Shown: positions 1 through 6,390 of the stretch, one piece after another
Position numbering within the stretch: the stretch's first letter is position 1
Layout: each line of letters starts with the position of its first letter
DNA from: Alphaproteobacteria bacterium
GTDB taxonomy: Bacteria; Pseudomonadota; Alphaproteobacteria; GCA-2731375
NCBI GenBank assembly: GCA_030746295.1
Contig: JASLMY010000165.1
Span: 1 to 11,547 of the forward strand
Length of the DNA: 11,547 nucleotides
Direction: 5' to 3'
Made by a program: the position numbers and the translations under genes
The notes under the pieces: generated by a model
Database searches by the model: none
Told to the model about the DNA's origin: nothing
Seen by the model: the letters and a program-made list of their open reading frames with translations, nothing else

Positions 1-238
1 CTAGAGGGGTTCAGAGATCACCCTCCTTTGTCTTCATGCTGAAGCTGTCCGTCTGAAGACGGAGGATCTAACCCTCAGCATGGATATTAGAGCCGTCTTC
101 GAGAGTTCTTGGCAACGCTGGTCAAGCGTCGGGAGATGTGTTACGAAGCCTCGCCTTTCGACGCTGGGAGCGCGCATTGTCCTGGCCGCAATTGAGACGG
201 TATCATTGACCAACAGCTGAGATCGCAAGAGGACCAGA
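1..238. other. Non-coding leader upstream of acpP with nested inverted repeats
   Basis: No convincing gene is seen here, and base composition is visibly more AT-rich than in the coding DNA. Three structures can be read. GAGGG (4-8) can pair with CCCTC (21-25), followed by a weak T-rich stretch. TCCGTC (48-53) pairs with GACGGA (58-63) around a TGAA loop. CATGCTGA (35-42) is the exact complement of TCAGCATG (75-82) and would enclose the second hairpin; a competing CTTCA/TGAAG pair (32-36/40-44) also exists. No proper U-tract follows the enclosing stem on either strand, so an intrinsic terminator is not supported. In related genomes fabG usually lies upstream, but none of it is visible here. 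Confidence 0.5.
177..206 (+). promoter_or_regulatory. Candidate sigma-70 promoter of acpP
   Basis: TTGTCC (177-182, 4 of 6 to the -35 consensus) lies 18 bp before TATCAT (201-206, 5 of 6 to the -10 consensus). Transcription would begin near 213, giving a leader of about 26 nt that contains the acpP ribosome binding site AAGAGGA (227-233), five bases before the ATG at 239. A strong nearby promoter is expected because ACP is one of the most abundant bacterial proteins. The call is made by eye. Confidence 0.45.
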
Positions 239-475
239 ATGAGCGACATTGCCGAGCGCGTGAAGAAGATCGTCGTAGAGCATCTCGGCGTCGAGGATGA
301 CAAGGTGTCGAACGGGGCCAGTTTTATCGACGATCTCGGTGCCGACAGCCTGGATACGGTCGAGCTGGTCATGGCGTTCGAGGAAGAGTTCGGTCTGGAG
401 ATTCCCGACGACGCGGCGGAAAAGATTCTCACCGTCAGTGACGCGATCAAATTCATCGAGGAGAACGCGTCCTAG
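239..475 (+). CDS. acpP: Acyl carrier protein AcpP
   Basis: This is the 78-residue cytosolic carrier of growing acyl chains for type II fatty acid synthesis, and donor for lipid A and phospholipid acylation. The sequence has the canonical four-helix ACP pattern with the GADSLD motif; Ser37 (counting Met1) is the 4'-phosphopantetheine attachment site. The following helix II is acidic ([13 protein letters not shown]), as needed for docking partner enzymes, and the C-terminus IKFIEENA is also typical. Length matches the family. The start ATG has an AAGAGGA Shine-Dalgarno five bases upstream. fabF follows after 55 bp on the same strand, the usual pairing of carrier with condensing enzyme. Identification is secure. 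Confidence 0.98.
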   Translation: MSDIAERVKKIVVEHLGVEDDKVSNGASFIDDLGADSLDTVELVMAFEEEFGLEIPDDAAEKILTVSDAIKFIEENAS

Positions 476-489
476 CCAGGATGCGAACT

Positions 490-507
490 GCGGCGTTTTG
501 CGGCCGC
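490..507 (+). terminator. Weak hairpin between acpP and fabF (possible attenuator)
   Basis: GCGGC (490-494) can pair with GCCGC (503-507) around an 8-nt loop, followed by the short T-containing run GTGTTTAAT. The stem is only five pairs and the T-run is poor, so it would at most be a partial terminator or an mRNA 3'-end stabiliser. ACP is needed in much larger amounts than FabF, so partial termination here would make biological sense; that is inference. Confidence 0.25.
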
Positions 508-530
508 GTGTTTAATCTGTGGGGCCCTTG

Positions 531-1790
531 ATGCGGCGGGTGGTCATTACCGGCATGGGCGTCGTGACGCCGCTCGGCGTCGGTCTCGACGCCGTCTGGC
601 AGCGTTTGATCGCCGGTGCGTCGGGCGCCGGGAAAATCCGAAAATTCGATGCTTCGGAGATGCCGGCCCAGATCGCCTGCGAGGTGCCGCTTGGCACCGA
701 GGCGCCGAACTTCGATGCCGATCGCTTCATGGCGCCCAAGGAGCAGAGGAAGGTCGACGATTTCATCATCTTCGGCATGGCAGCGGCGGCGCAGGCGCTC
801 GAGAATGCGGGTTGGCAGCCGGAAGACGAGGCCTCGCGGCTCAGGACCGGTGTCCTGACGGGCTCGGGCATCGGCGGCTTGCCCGGCATCGAGGACGCCG
901 CCGTCGTCTTGCACGAGCGTGGGCCGAGGCGGATCAGCCCGTTTTTCATACCCGGGCGCCTGATCAATCTCCTCTCCGGCCATATCTCCATTCGCTACGG
1001 CTTCAAGGGGCCGAACCACGCCGTCGTCACGGCCTGCTCGACGGGTGCGCATGCGATCGGGGATGCGGCCCGGCTGATCAAATTGGGCGATGCCGACGTC
1101 ATGGTCGCGGGTGGTGCCGAGGGCGCGATCTGTCCCTTGGGGGTTGCCGGCTTTGCTGCCTGCAAGGCGCTTTCGACCGCTTACAACGACGACCCCGAAG
1201 CCGCCTCCAGGCCGTGGGACGAGGGCCGTGATGGCTTCGTCATGGGCGAGGGGTCGGGCATCGTCGTGCTGGAGGAGCTGGAGCATGCGAAGGCGCGCGG
1301 CGCCCGCATCCACGCCGAGGTCAGGGGCTATGGGCTTTCCGGCGATGCGCATCACATCACGGCACCGGCCAGCGACGGCGACGGCGGCTATCGGGCGATG
1401 CAGGCGGCCCTGAAGGACGCCGGCCTCGCGCCCGAGGCGATCGACTACGTCAACGCCCACGGCACCTCGACGCCGCTCGGCGACGAGATCGAAGTCGGGT
1501 CGATCAAGCGGCTGTTCGGGGCGCATGCCTACGAGCTGTCGATGTCGTCGACCAAGTCGTCGATCGGCCATCTGCTCGGCGCCGCCGGCAGCGTCGAGGC
1601 GATCTTCTCTGTGCTGGCGATGCGGGACGGGGTGGCGCCGCCGACGCTGAACTTGGAGAAGCCCTCGGCCAGTTGCGATATCGACCTGGTGCCGCTCCGG
1701 GCCAAGGAGCGGCGCATCGAGGCGGTGCTCTCCAACTCCTTCGGGTTCGGCGGAACCAACGCTTCGCTGGTGCTGACCCCGGCGCCCTGA
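531..1790 (+). CDS. fabF: 3-oxoacyl-ACP synthase II (FabF, KAS II)
   Basis: FabF is the cytosolic beta-ketoacyl-ACP synthase that condenses malonyl-ACP with acyl-ACP during elongation and shapes chain length and unsaturation. The 419-residue product has the thiolase-fold signature. The nucleophile Cys169 sits in VVTACSTGAHA, and catalytic His310 (NAHGTSTPLGD) and His347 (SSIGHLLGAAG) follow. The spacings 141 and 37 are almost those of E. coli FabF (Cys163, His303, His340). The C-terminal NSFGFGGTNASL glycine-rich segment is also present. The ATG at 531 gives the normal N-terminus MRRVVITGMG; a GTG at 519 in the same frame would only add four residues. It is probably co-transcribed with acpP and with mltG, which starts 10 bp downstream. 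Confidence 0.98.
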   Translation: MRRVVITGMGVVTPLGVGLDAVWQRLIAGASGAGKIRKFDASEMPAQIACEVPLGTEAPNFDADRFMAPKEQRKVDDFIIFGMAAAAQALENAGWQPEDEASRLRTGVLTGSGIGGLPGIEDAAVVLHERGPRRISPFFIPGRLINLLSGHISIRYGFKGPNHAVVTACSTGAHAIGDAARLIKLGDADVMVAGGAEGAICPLGVAGFAACKALSTAYNDDPEAASRPWDEGRDGFVMGEGSGIVVLEELEHAKARGARIHAEVRGYGLSGDAHHITAPASDGDGGYRAMQAALKDAGLAPEAIDYVNAHGTSTPLGDEIEVGSIKRLFGAHAYELSMSSTKSSIGHLLGAAGSVEAIFSVLAMRDGVAPPTLNLEKPSASCDIDLVPLRAKERRIEAVLSNSFGFGGTNASLVLTPAP

Positions 1791-1800
1791 GCCCTCGGCG

Positions 1801-2793
1801 ATGCTGCGGGCCCTGCTGACGTCGCTGCTTCTGGGCTTGGTGGTCATTGTCTTGATCGTGGCCGGGGCCGGCCTCTGGGGGTATGGCCAATATACCCGGC
1901 CGGGTCCGGCGAAGGGCGAGGTCACCGTCGTCCTGGAACGCGGCGCCGGCGTTCAACAGATCGCCGCGCGGCTGGCCGAAGCCGGTGTCATCGCCGATCC
2001 GGACGTCTTCACCATCGCCGTTCGATTGACGGGCCGCGGCCGCGGCTTGCAGGCGGGCGAGTACCGCTTCCAGCCGCAAGACAGCATGGCCAGCGTCGTC
2101 GCCCGGCTTCGCGCCGGCGAGACCGTGGTGCGCCGCCTGACCGTGCCCGAGGGCTTGACGTCGGCCGAGGTCCTGGCCCTGGTCGGGGCCGCCGAGGGGC
2201 TGGCCGGCGAGCTCGGGCCCCCGCCGCCCGAAGGCGCGCTGCTGCCCGAGACCTATCACTACGGCTATGGCGATACGCGGGCCGGGCTGATCGACCGCAT
2301 GCGCCGGGCGATGCGCGATGCCTTGTCCGAGATTTGGGCCAAGCGGCTGCCGGACCTGCCGCTGGGCTCGCCCGAGGAGGCGGCGGTCCTCGCCTCCCTG
2401 GTCGAGAAGGAGACCGCGGTCTCCTCCGAGCGGGCGCGGATCGCCAGCGTCTTCACCAACCGGCTGCGCCGCGACATGCGCCTGCAGTCCGACCCGACCG
2501 TCGTCTTCGCCTTGACCCAGGGGCAAGGGCGCCTGGAGCGACCGCTCAGGAAGGCCGACCTGGAGGTCGACAGCCCCTACAACACCTACCTCGTCAAGGG
2601 CTTGCCGCCGGCGCCGATCGCCAACCCGGGCCGGGCGGCACTGCTGGCCGCGGTGCGGCCGTTGGCGACGGACGAGTTCTATTTCGTCGCCGACGGCTCC
2701 GGCGGTCACGCTTTCGCGCGCACCTTCAAGGAGCACCAGGCCAACGTGCGCCGCTGGCGCCAGGTGCAGGCGGAACAGCGCAAGACACGCTAG
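1801..2793 (+). CDS. mltG: Endolytic murein transglycosylase MltG (YceG-like)
   Basis: MltG is an inner-membrane lytic transglycosylase that cleaves nascent peptidoglycan strands and is thought to set glycan chain length. The 330-residue protein begins with one uncleaved membrane anchor (about residues 5-28), followed by a LysM-like region (about 40-105, VVLERGAGVQQIAARLAEAGV). The catalytic YceG domain covers the rest. The hallmark LASLVEKETA places the catalytic Glu at 202, followed by ASVFTNRLRRDMRLQSDPTVVF and SPYNTYLVKGLPPAPIANPG, both highly conserved in the family. Only 10 bp separate it from fabF, so it is likely in the same operon, although its Shine-Dalgarno is weak. In related genomes yicC follows directly; here three minus-strand genes intervene. 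Confidence 0.97.
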   Translation: MLRALLTSLLLGLVVIVLIVAGAGLWGYGQYTRPGPAKGEVTVVLERGAGVQQIAARLAEAGVIADPDVFTIAVRLTGRGRGLQAGEYRFQPQDSMASVVARLRAGETVVRRLTVPEGLTSAEVLALVGAAEGLAGELGPPPPEGALLPETYHYGYGDTRAGLIDRMRRAMRDALSEIWAKRLPDLPLGSPEEAAVLASLVEKETAVSSERARIASVFTNRLRRDMRLQSDPTVVFALTQGQGRLERPLRKADLEVDSPYNTYLVKGLPPAPIANPGRAALLAAVRPLATDEFYFVADGSGGHAFARTFKEHQANVRRWRQVQAEQRKTR

Positions 2794-2806
2794 CCCGACG
2801 CCGAGG

Positions 2807-3439
2807 TTATGGCCCCTGCCAGGCGAAGTCCGCATAGTGGGCGTTGAGGTCGGTGTTGTCCCAGTCGAAGGCGTGGTCGCGGAAGATGCCCTTGATCGCC
2901 TTGGCGATGGCGAGACGAGGGGAGACCGGGTGGCGGACGTTGTCGAGCCAGCTCTCGTTGCCGTCGGCGCCTTCCTGGCCCTCGACCTCGATCTCCAGCA
3001 CGCCCGGGATCTCGGCCCGGCGCCTGCGGCCCTCGGCCTCGAAGCGGATCGCCACGACCTTGGTCGGCAGCCGCGTCGTCACCGCGGCGCCGAAGCGGCC
3101 CATGGGGCCGCCGGCCCGGCCGCTGAAGATCGCCTCCAAGGCCTGGCGCTGGGGCTCGCTTCCGGTCTCGTCGACATAGACGCCGGCGGTCCAGTCTCCG
3201 GCCCCCATGGCGCCCGGCGTATAGATCGCCAAGGCGGCGTGCAGGCCGTCGAGCGAGGTCTCGCCGTAGTGGCCGCGGGCGATCTGGAAGACCATCGGCA
3301 CGTCGCAATGGCCTTCCGTCGGTGCCGCCATCGGGCCGCCCGCGGGGCTGCGGGGGCCGACGATGCAGGGGCACAAGATCTCGCAGTTGCAGTTTTCCAG
3401 ATACGCGCCCTCGAGGCGCCATTCGGCTGCGTCGGTCAT
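2807..3439 (-). CDS. DUF1326 domain-containing protein
   Basis: This 210-residue soluble protein carries the DUF1326 signature near its N-terminus. It reads W-R-L-E-G-A-Y-L-E and then a cysteine cluster C17-x-C19-x3-C23-x-C25, with a further Cys45 in GHCDVP. The remainder, with repeated beta-strand-like stretches (HAALAIYTPG, KVVAIRFEAEG, GVLEIEVEG) and a C-terminal FDWDNTDLNAHYADFAW, fits the family. The biochemical role of DUF1326 is, to my knowledge, unestablished. The four clustered cysteines suggest metal binding or thiol redox, but that is inference. It starts 30 bp after the alcohol dehydrogenase stop, with a purine-rich GGGAGAGAGG site before the ATG, so it is probably the last gene of the SDR-ADH-DUF1326 operon. 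Its 3' end faces mltG with 13 bp between. Confidence 0.88.
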   Translation of the reverse strand: MTDAAEWRLEGAYLENCNCEILCPCIVGPRSPAGGPMAAPTEGHCDVPMVFQIARGHYGETSLDGLHAALAIYTPGAMGAGDWTAGVYVDETGSEPQRQALEAIFSGRAGGPMGRFGAAVTTRLPTKVVAIRFEAEGRRRRAEIPGVLEIEVEGQEGADGNESWLDNVRHPVSPRLAIAKAIKGIFRDHAFDWDNTDLNAHYADFAWQGP

Positions 3440-3469
3440 CGCCTCTCTCCCTCTCTCATGCTGGGCGGC

Positions 3470-4513
3470 CTAGAACAAGAACACGCCTTTTCCCGTCGCC
3501 TGGCCATCGAAGCGACGATAGGCCTCCTCGGCGTCGTCGAGTTTCCAGCGATCGGTGAAGAGGCGCTCCACCGGCAGCTTGCGGCCGGCGACGAAGTTGG
3601 CGCAGTCGGCCTGGATCGTGGTCGAGAAGGTCCACGAGCCGATGACGGAGACCTGGGGGAAGATCAGGTCGCGGGCGACGTCCACGGTCAGCTCGCCGCC
3701 GACGCCGACCATGCAGGCCGTGCCCCAGGCGCGCGTCCCGCGGACCGCCGACAACCGTGCTTCCGGACTCGACGTGCAATCGAGGCTCTTGTGTGCGCCT
3801 TCGCCCCGGGTCAGCTCCTTGATCGCCTCCACGGGGTCGGTCTCGGCGGCATTGATCACCTCGTCGGCGCCGAATTCGGCCGCGAAGGCGCAGCGCTCGG
3901 GCAGGACGTCGACGGCAATGACGCGCGCGCCCATGGCCGAGGCGATCAACGTCCCCGACAGGCCAACCGGGCCCTGGCCGAAGATGGCGATGGTCTCGTC
4001 GCCATGCAGTTCCAGGCGGCGGAGCGCGCTGTAGGCGGTGCCGGTGCCGCAGGAGATGGCGGCACCGACCTCGAACGACAGGTCCTCGCGTAGCGGCACC
4101 AGCGTCGTGACGGGCACCTTCATGTAGTCGGCATGCGCCCCGTGGCCGTTGATGCCGAAGACGGTCGCGCCCTCGACGCACATCTGGCCCCAGCCGGTGC
4201 GGCAATGGCGGCAGACACCGCAGCCCTCGTAGTGATGGTCCATCACCCGCTGGCCGACTTGGGCCTCGTGCTCGGCCACGGCGGTGCCGACCGCGGCGAC
4301 GACGCCGCAGGGCTCGTGCCCGGCGATGGACCGCTCGCCCGAGCCGGTGCCCAGCAGGCCAGGGTCGTCCGCGTCGGCGCGATAGATGTGCAGGTCCGTG
4401 CCGCACATGCCGGAGGCCTTGATCTCGAGCACCACCTCGCGCGGGCCGGGGGTGGGATCGGGGAACTCGCGGATCTCGAGCGTCCGATCGCCGGTGAACA
4501 CCACTCCTCGCAT
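3470..4513 (-). CDS. Zinc-dependent medium-chain alcohol dehydrogenase family protein
   Basis: This 347-residue MDR-superfamily oxidoreductase probably oxidises an alcohol or polyol with NAD(P). The GroES-like N-terminal half has catalytic zinc residues Cys37 (SGMCGTDLH) and His66-Glu67 (AGHEPCG). The structural zinc lobe has Cys98, Cys101, Cys104 and Cys112. The Rossmann half has GQGPVGLSG for nucleotide binding, and an Asp after the second strand (VIAVDVLPER) favouring NAD. The substrate cannot be told. The ATG at 4513 is chosen because GGGAGAG lies six bases upstream and MRGVVFTGDRTLEI is a normal family N-terminus; the frame stays open to 4609, but that extension looks non-coding. A weak promoter-like pair (TTGCCA at 4591-4596, TACTCT at 4568-4573, minus strand, 17-bp spacer) lies in the 111-bp gap after the SDR gene. 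Confidence 0.93.
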   Translation of the reverse strand: MRGVVFTGDRTLEIREFPDPTPGPREVVLEIKASGMCGTDLHIYRADADDPGLLGTGSGERSIAGHEPCGVVAAVGTAVAEHEAQVGQRVMDHHYEGCGVCRHCRTGWGQMCVEGATVFGINGHGAHADYMKVPVTTLVPLREDLSFEVGAAISCGTGTAYSALRRLELHGDETIAIFGQGPVGLSGTLIASAMGARVIAVDVLPERCAFAAEFGADEVINAAETDPVEAIKELTRGEGAHKSLDCTSSPEARLSAVRGTRAWGTACMVGVGGELTVDVARDLIFPQVSVIGSWTFSTTIQADCANFVAGRKLPVERLFTDRWKLDDAEEAYRRFDGQATGKGVFLF

Positions 4514-4598
4514 GACAGTCTCTCCCTTGAACCGACCTTCCCCAGACGGTCGACCGACCCCCGTTTCAGAGTAGGCGGCCAAAGTTTCGATGGCAATT

Positions 4599-4615
4599 CC
4601 GCCGTCCATCGGCGG
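4599..4615 (-). other. Short GC hairpin in the SDR-ADH gap
   Basis: On the minus strand CCGCC and GGCGG can pair around a 7-nt loop just after the SDR stop codon. No T-run follows, so it is not a convincing terminator. It could protect the upstream message or mark partial separation of SDR and ADH transcription. The rest of the 111-bp gap (4514-4624) holds only the ADH Shine-Dalgarno and a weak promoter-like pair. Confidence 0.2.
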
Positions 4616-4624
4616 TGCCCGTCC

Positions 4625-5377
4625 TCAGAGCTTGCGGGGCAGGCGGGCGACCAGGACGTCGAGCAGGGCCGGCGGCAGCAGGCTGACGGCGCCGGTGATG
4701 GCACGTAGCGGCCAGGGGAAGGCGATGAAGCCCTTGCGCCTGGCCAGTCGGGCCTGGATGTAGCCGGCGGCGCGGTCGGCGGTCCATAGGAGCGGCATCG
4801 GAAACGCGTTGGTCGCCGTGATCCGGCTCTCGACGAAGCCGGGGCAGATGACGGCGACATCGACGCCGTCGTCGGCATGGCGGCGGCGTAGGCCGTCGCC
4901 CCAGACCCTGACCGCGGCCTTGCTGGCGGCGTAGTCGGGGGCGCCGGCGAGGCCGAGATAGCCGGCGAGGGAGCTGACGATGGCGATCTGACCCCGGCCC
5001 CGAGCCTGCATCGCCTCGAGCGCCGGCAGCACGGTGTTGACGACGCCCATGAGATTGACCGCAAAGATCGTATGGGCGCGTGCCGCCTCGTCGAGGCCGA
5101 CGCCGTCGATCCCGGCGTTGGCGACGACGAGGTCGAGGGGGCGGCGTCCATCGAGGTCGCCGATCCAGTCCGCCATCGCCGGGCGATCGCGCACGTCCAG
5201 GTCGCGGGCCTCGACCGTCGCGCCGAGCCCCCGGCAGGCCGTGGCGGTTGCCTCGATGCGGTCGGCATCACGACCGGTCAGGGCCAAGTGAACGCCCGCC
5301 TCGGCATAGAGGCGGGCCAGCGCAGCGCCGATCCCGGAGGAGGCGCCGGTGATGAGGACGGCCTTGGGCTCTTTCAT
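4625..5377 (-). CDS. Short-chain dehydrogenase/reductase (SDR) family oxidoreductase
   Basis: This 250-residue classical SDR is an NAD(P)-dependent oxidoreductase of unknown substrate. The cofactor motif TGASSGIG lies at 10-17, the structural NAG at 87-89 (VVANAGIDG), catalytic Ser136 in IVSSLAG, and Tyr149-x3-Lys153 in YAASK. PG-FVES follows as in other classical SDRs. GRD at 35-37 after the second strand suggests NADP rather than NAD; this is inference. The C-terminal end (LLPPALLDVLVARLPRKL) is hydrophobic and basic and could touch the membrane, as in some lipid-modifying SDRs. The ATG at 5377 gives a normal start nine residues before TGASSGIG. The frame stays open to 5461, but the extension would run through the promoter and inverted repeat. 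It is the first gene of a minus-strand group with the ADH and DUF1326 genes and is divergent from yicC. Confidence 0.94.
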   Translation of the reverse strand: MKEPKAVLITGASSGIGAALARLYAEAGVHLALTGRDADRIEATATACRGLGATVEARDLDVRDRPAMADWIGDLDGRRPLDLVVANAGIDGVGLDEAARAHTIFAVNLMGVVNTVLPALEAMQARGRGQIAIVSSLAGYLGLAGAPDYAASKAAVRVWGDGLRRRHADDGVDVAVICPGFVESRITATNAFPMPLLWTADRAAGYIQARLARRKGFIAFPWPLRAITGAVSLLPPALLDVLVARLPRKL

Positions 5378-5410
5378 GGGACCACCGCCCCGGACCTTGC
5401 CGGGCGAGAC

Positions 5411-5439
5411 TTGTTGTCGGAAGGGACGAATTATATAGT
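5411..5439 (+). promoter_or_regulatory. Candidate promoter for yicC-gmk
   Basis: TTGTTG (5411-5416) and TATAGT (5434-5439, 5 of 6 to the -10 consensus) are separated by exactly 17 bp, predicting transcription from about 5446 and a 5' leader of about 43 nt. With the minus-strand SDR gene between it and mltG, yicC needs its own promoter. The -35 is only a half match, so activation or a non-standard sigma factor is possible. Confidence 0.45.
5430..5435 (-). promoter_or_regulatory. Consensus -10 box for the SDR operon
   Basis: Read on the minus strand these six bases are TATAAT, a perfect -10 match, about 53 bp upstream of the SDR start codon. No good -35 is present at 16-19 bp spacing; the corresponding bases fall inside the inverted repeat at 5438-5461. 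The -10 overlaps the opposing yicC -10, so the two promoters would compete. Confidence 0.4.
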
Positions 5440-5461
5440 GGCGCCGTCCAGGGTGCGCCAC
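5438..5461. repeat. Inverted repeat GTGGCGC-N10-GCGCCAC, candidate operator
   Basis: A perfect 7-bp inverted repeat (5438-5444 and 5455-5461) with a 10-bp spacer sits where the yicC transcript would start and where the SDR promoter would have its -35. Outside it, TATATA and CATATA (around 5432-5437 and 5464-5469) extend the symmetry imperfectly. The 17-bp centre-to-centre half-site spacing would suit a dimeric regulator covering both promoters. A hairpin is less likely, since only part would be transcribed from the predicted yicC start. Confidence 0.45.
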
Positions 5462-5488
5462 AACATATAGGCTCCTACGAGGCAGGAT

Positions 5489-6376
5489 GTGACCCTTTCC
5501 AGCATGACCGGCTTCGCCCGGGCCAACGGTGGCGACGACCGCTTCGCCTGGGTCTGGGAGCTTCGGAGCGTCAACGGCCGGGGCCTCGACGTGCGCTGCC
5601 GGTTACCGAGCGGCCACGACGGCCTGGAGACCCCGGTGCGGAACGCGATCGGCCGGCAACTCAGCCGCGGCAGCGTTTCCGTCAACCTCAGGGCCGAGCG
5701 GGCCGCCGGCGAGGCAACGGTGCGCATCAACCAGGCGGTGCTGAACCGGCTCATGGAGTTGGCCGACAAGCTTCGGCGCGACCGTCCCGGCGCGACCGTC
5801 TCGATCGACGGCCTGCTCAACGTTCGCGGTGTTGTCGAGATCGCCGAGGGCGAAGAGGACGAGGCGACGCGGGAGGGCCGCGAGGCGGCGATGCTTCGTG
5901 ACTTCGAGACGGCACTCGACGGGCTGGTCGCGGCGCGGCGCGAGGAGGGGCGCCATCTGGCCGTCGTTCTCGCCGAGCAGCTGGACCGGATGGAGGGCCA
6001 TGTCCTCGCCGCCGCCACGACGGCCGCCACCCAGCCCGACGCCATCCGCGTCCGGCTCGAAGCACAGATCGCGGCGCTGACGGAACGACCGCAAGACCTC
6101 AGCCAAGAACGCCTGGCGCAGGAGGTTGCGATCCTGGCGGCGAAGGCGGATGTGCGCGAAGAGCTCGACCGTCTGGGCGCCCATGTCGCCGCCGCGCGCG
6201 AGCTCGTGGCCGGCGGCGAGGCGGCCGGCCGGCGCCTCGATTTCCTGGCCCAGGAGTTCAATCGCGAGGCCAATACCCTGGTTTCGAAATCGGCCGACAT
6301 GGAATTGACGCGGGCAGGCCTGGACTTGAAGGCGGTGATCGACCAGTTCCGAGAGCAGGCGCAGAACATCGAGTGA
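5489..6376 (+). CDS. yicC: YicC family endoribonuclease-related protein
   Basis: The 295-residue product belongs to the YicC family, whose E. coli member is linked to RNA turnover and stationary-phase stress and has been described as an endoribonuclease. The N-terminal YicC-like domain opens with the invariant SMTGFAR (5-11) and SVNGRGLDVRCRLP (27-40). The C-terminal DUF1732 region has the signature FLAQEFNREANTLVSKS (about 252-268), followed by a helical tail VIDQFREQAQNIE. Start is GTG at 5489, with AGG bases a few nt upstream, since family members normally have several residues before MTGFAR; an ATG at 5504 is the alternative. Directly upstream of gmk, the classical arrangement. Length is usual for the family. 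Confidence 0.95.
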   Translation: MTLSSMTGFARANGGDDRFAWVWELRSVNGRGLDVRCRLPSGHDGLETPVRNAIGRQLSRGSVSVNLRAERAAGEATVRINQAVLNRLMELADKLRRDRPGATVSIDGLLNVRGVVEIAEGEEDEATREGREAAMLRDFETALDGLVAARREEGRHLAVVLAEQLDRMEGHVLAAATTAATQPDAIRVRLEAQIAALTERPQDLSQERLAQEVAILAAKADVREELDRLGAHVAAARELVAGGEAAGRRLDFLAQEFNREANTLVSKSADMELTRAGLDLKAVIDQFREQAQNIE

Positions 6377-6390
6377 GGAGCGAGGCCGAG

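Noticed and set aside
80..220. 46-codon plus-strand ORF beginning MDIRAVFESSWQRW upstream of acpP
   Set aside because: GGAGG is 14 bases before the ATG, too far for a good start, and codon use is unlike the GC-rich neighbours. It also runs through the best acpP promoter candidate. No family is recognised.
453..1925. 490-codon minus-strand open frame opposite fabF
   Set aside because: The protein is arginine-, glycine- and proline-rich without recognisable motifs. It is the expected antisense shadow of a high-GC gene, and fabF on the other strand has every catalytic residue.
1504..2835. 443-codon minus-strand open frame opposite fabF and mltG
   Set aside because: Low-complexity composition and no family motif; it is antisense to two well-supported genes.
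2837..4093. 418-codon plus-strand open frame opposite the DUF1326 and ADH genes
   Set aside because: Composition is typical of a high-GC shadow frame, while the minus strand encodes clear zinc-site, Rossmann and DUF1326 motifs.
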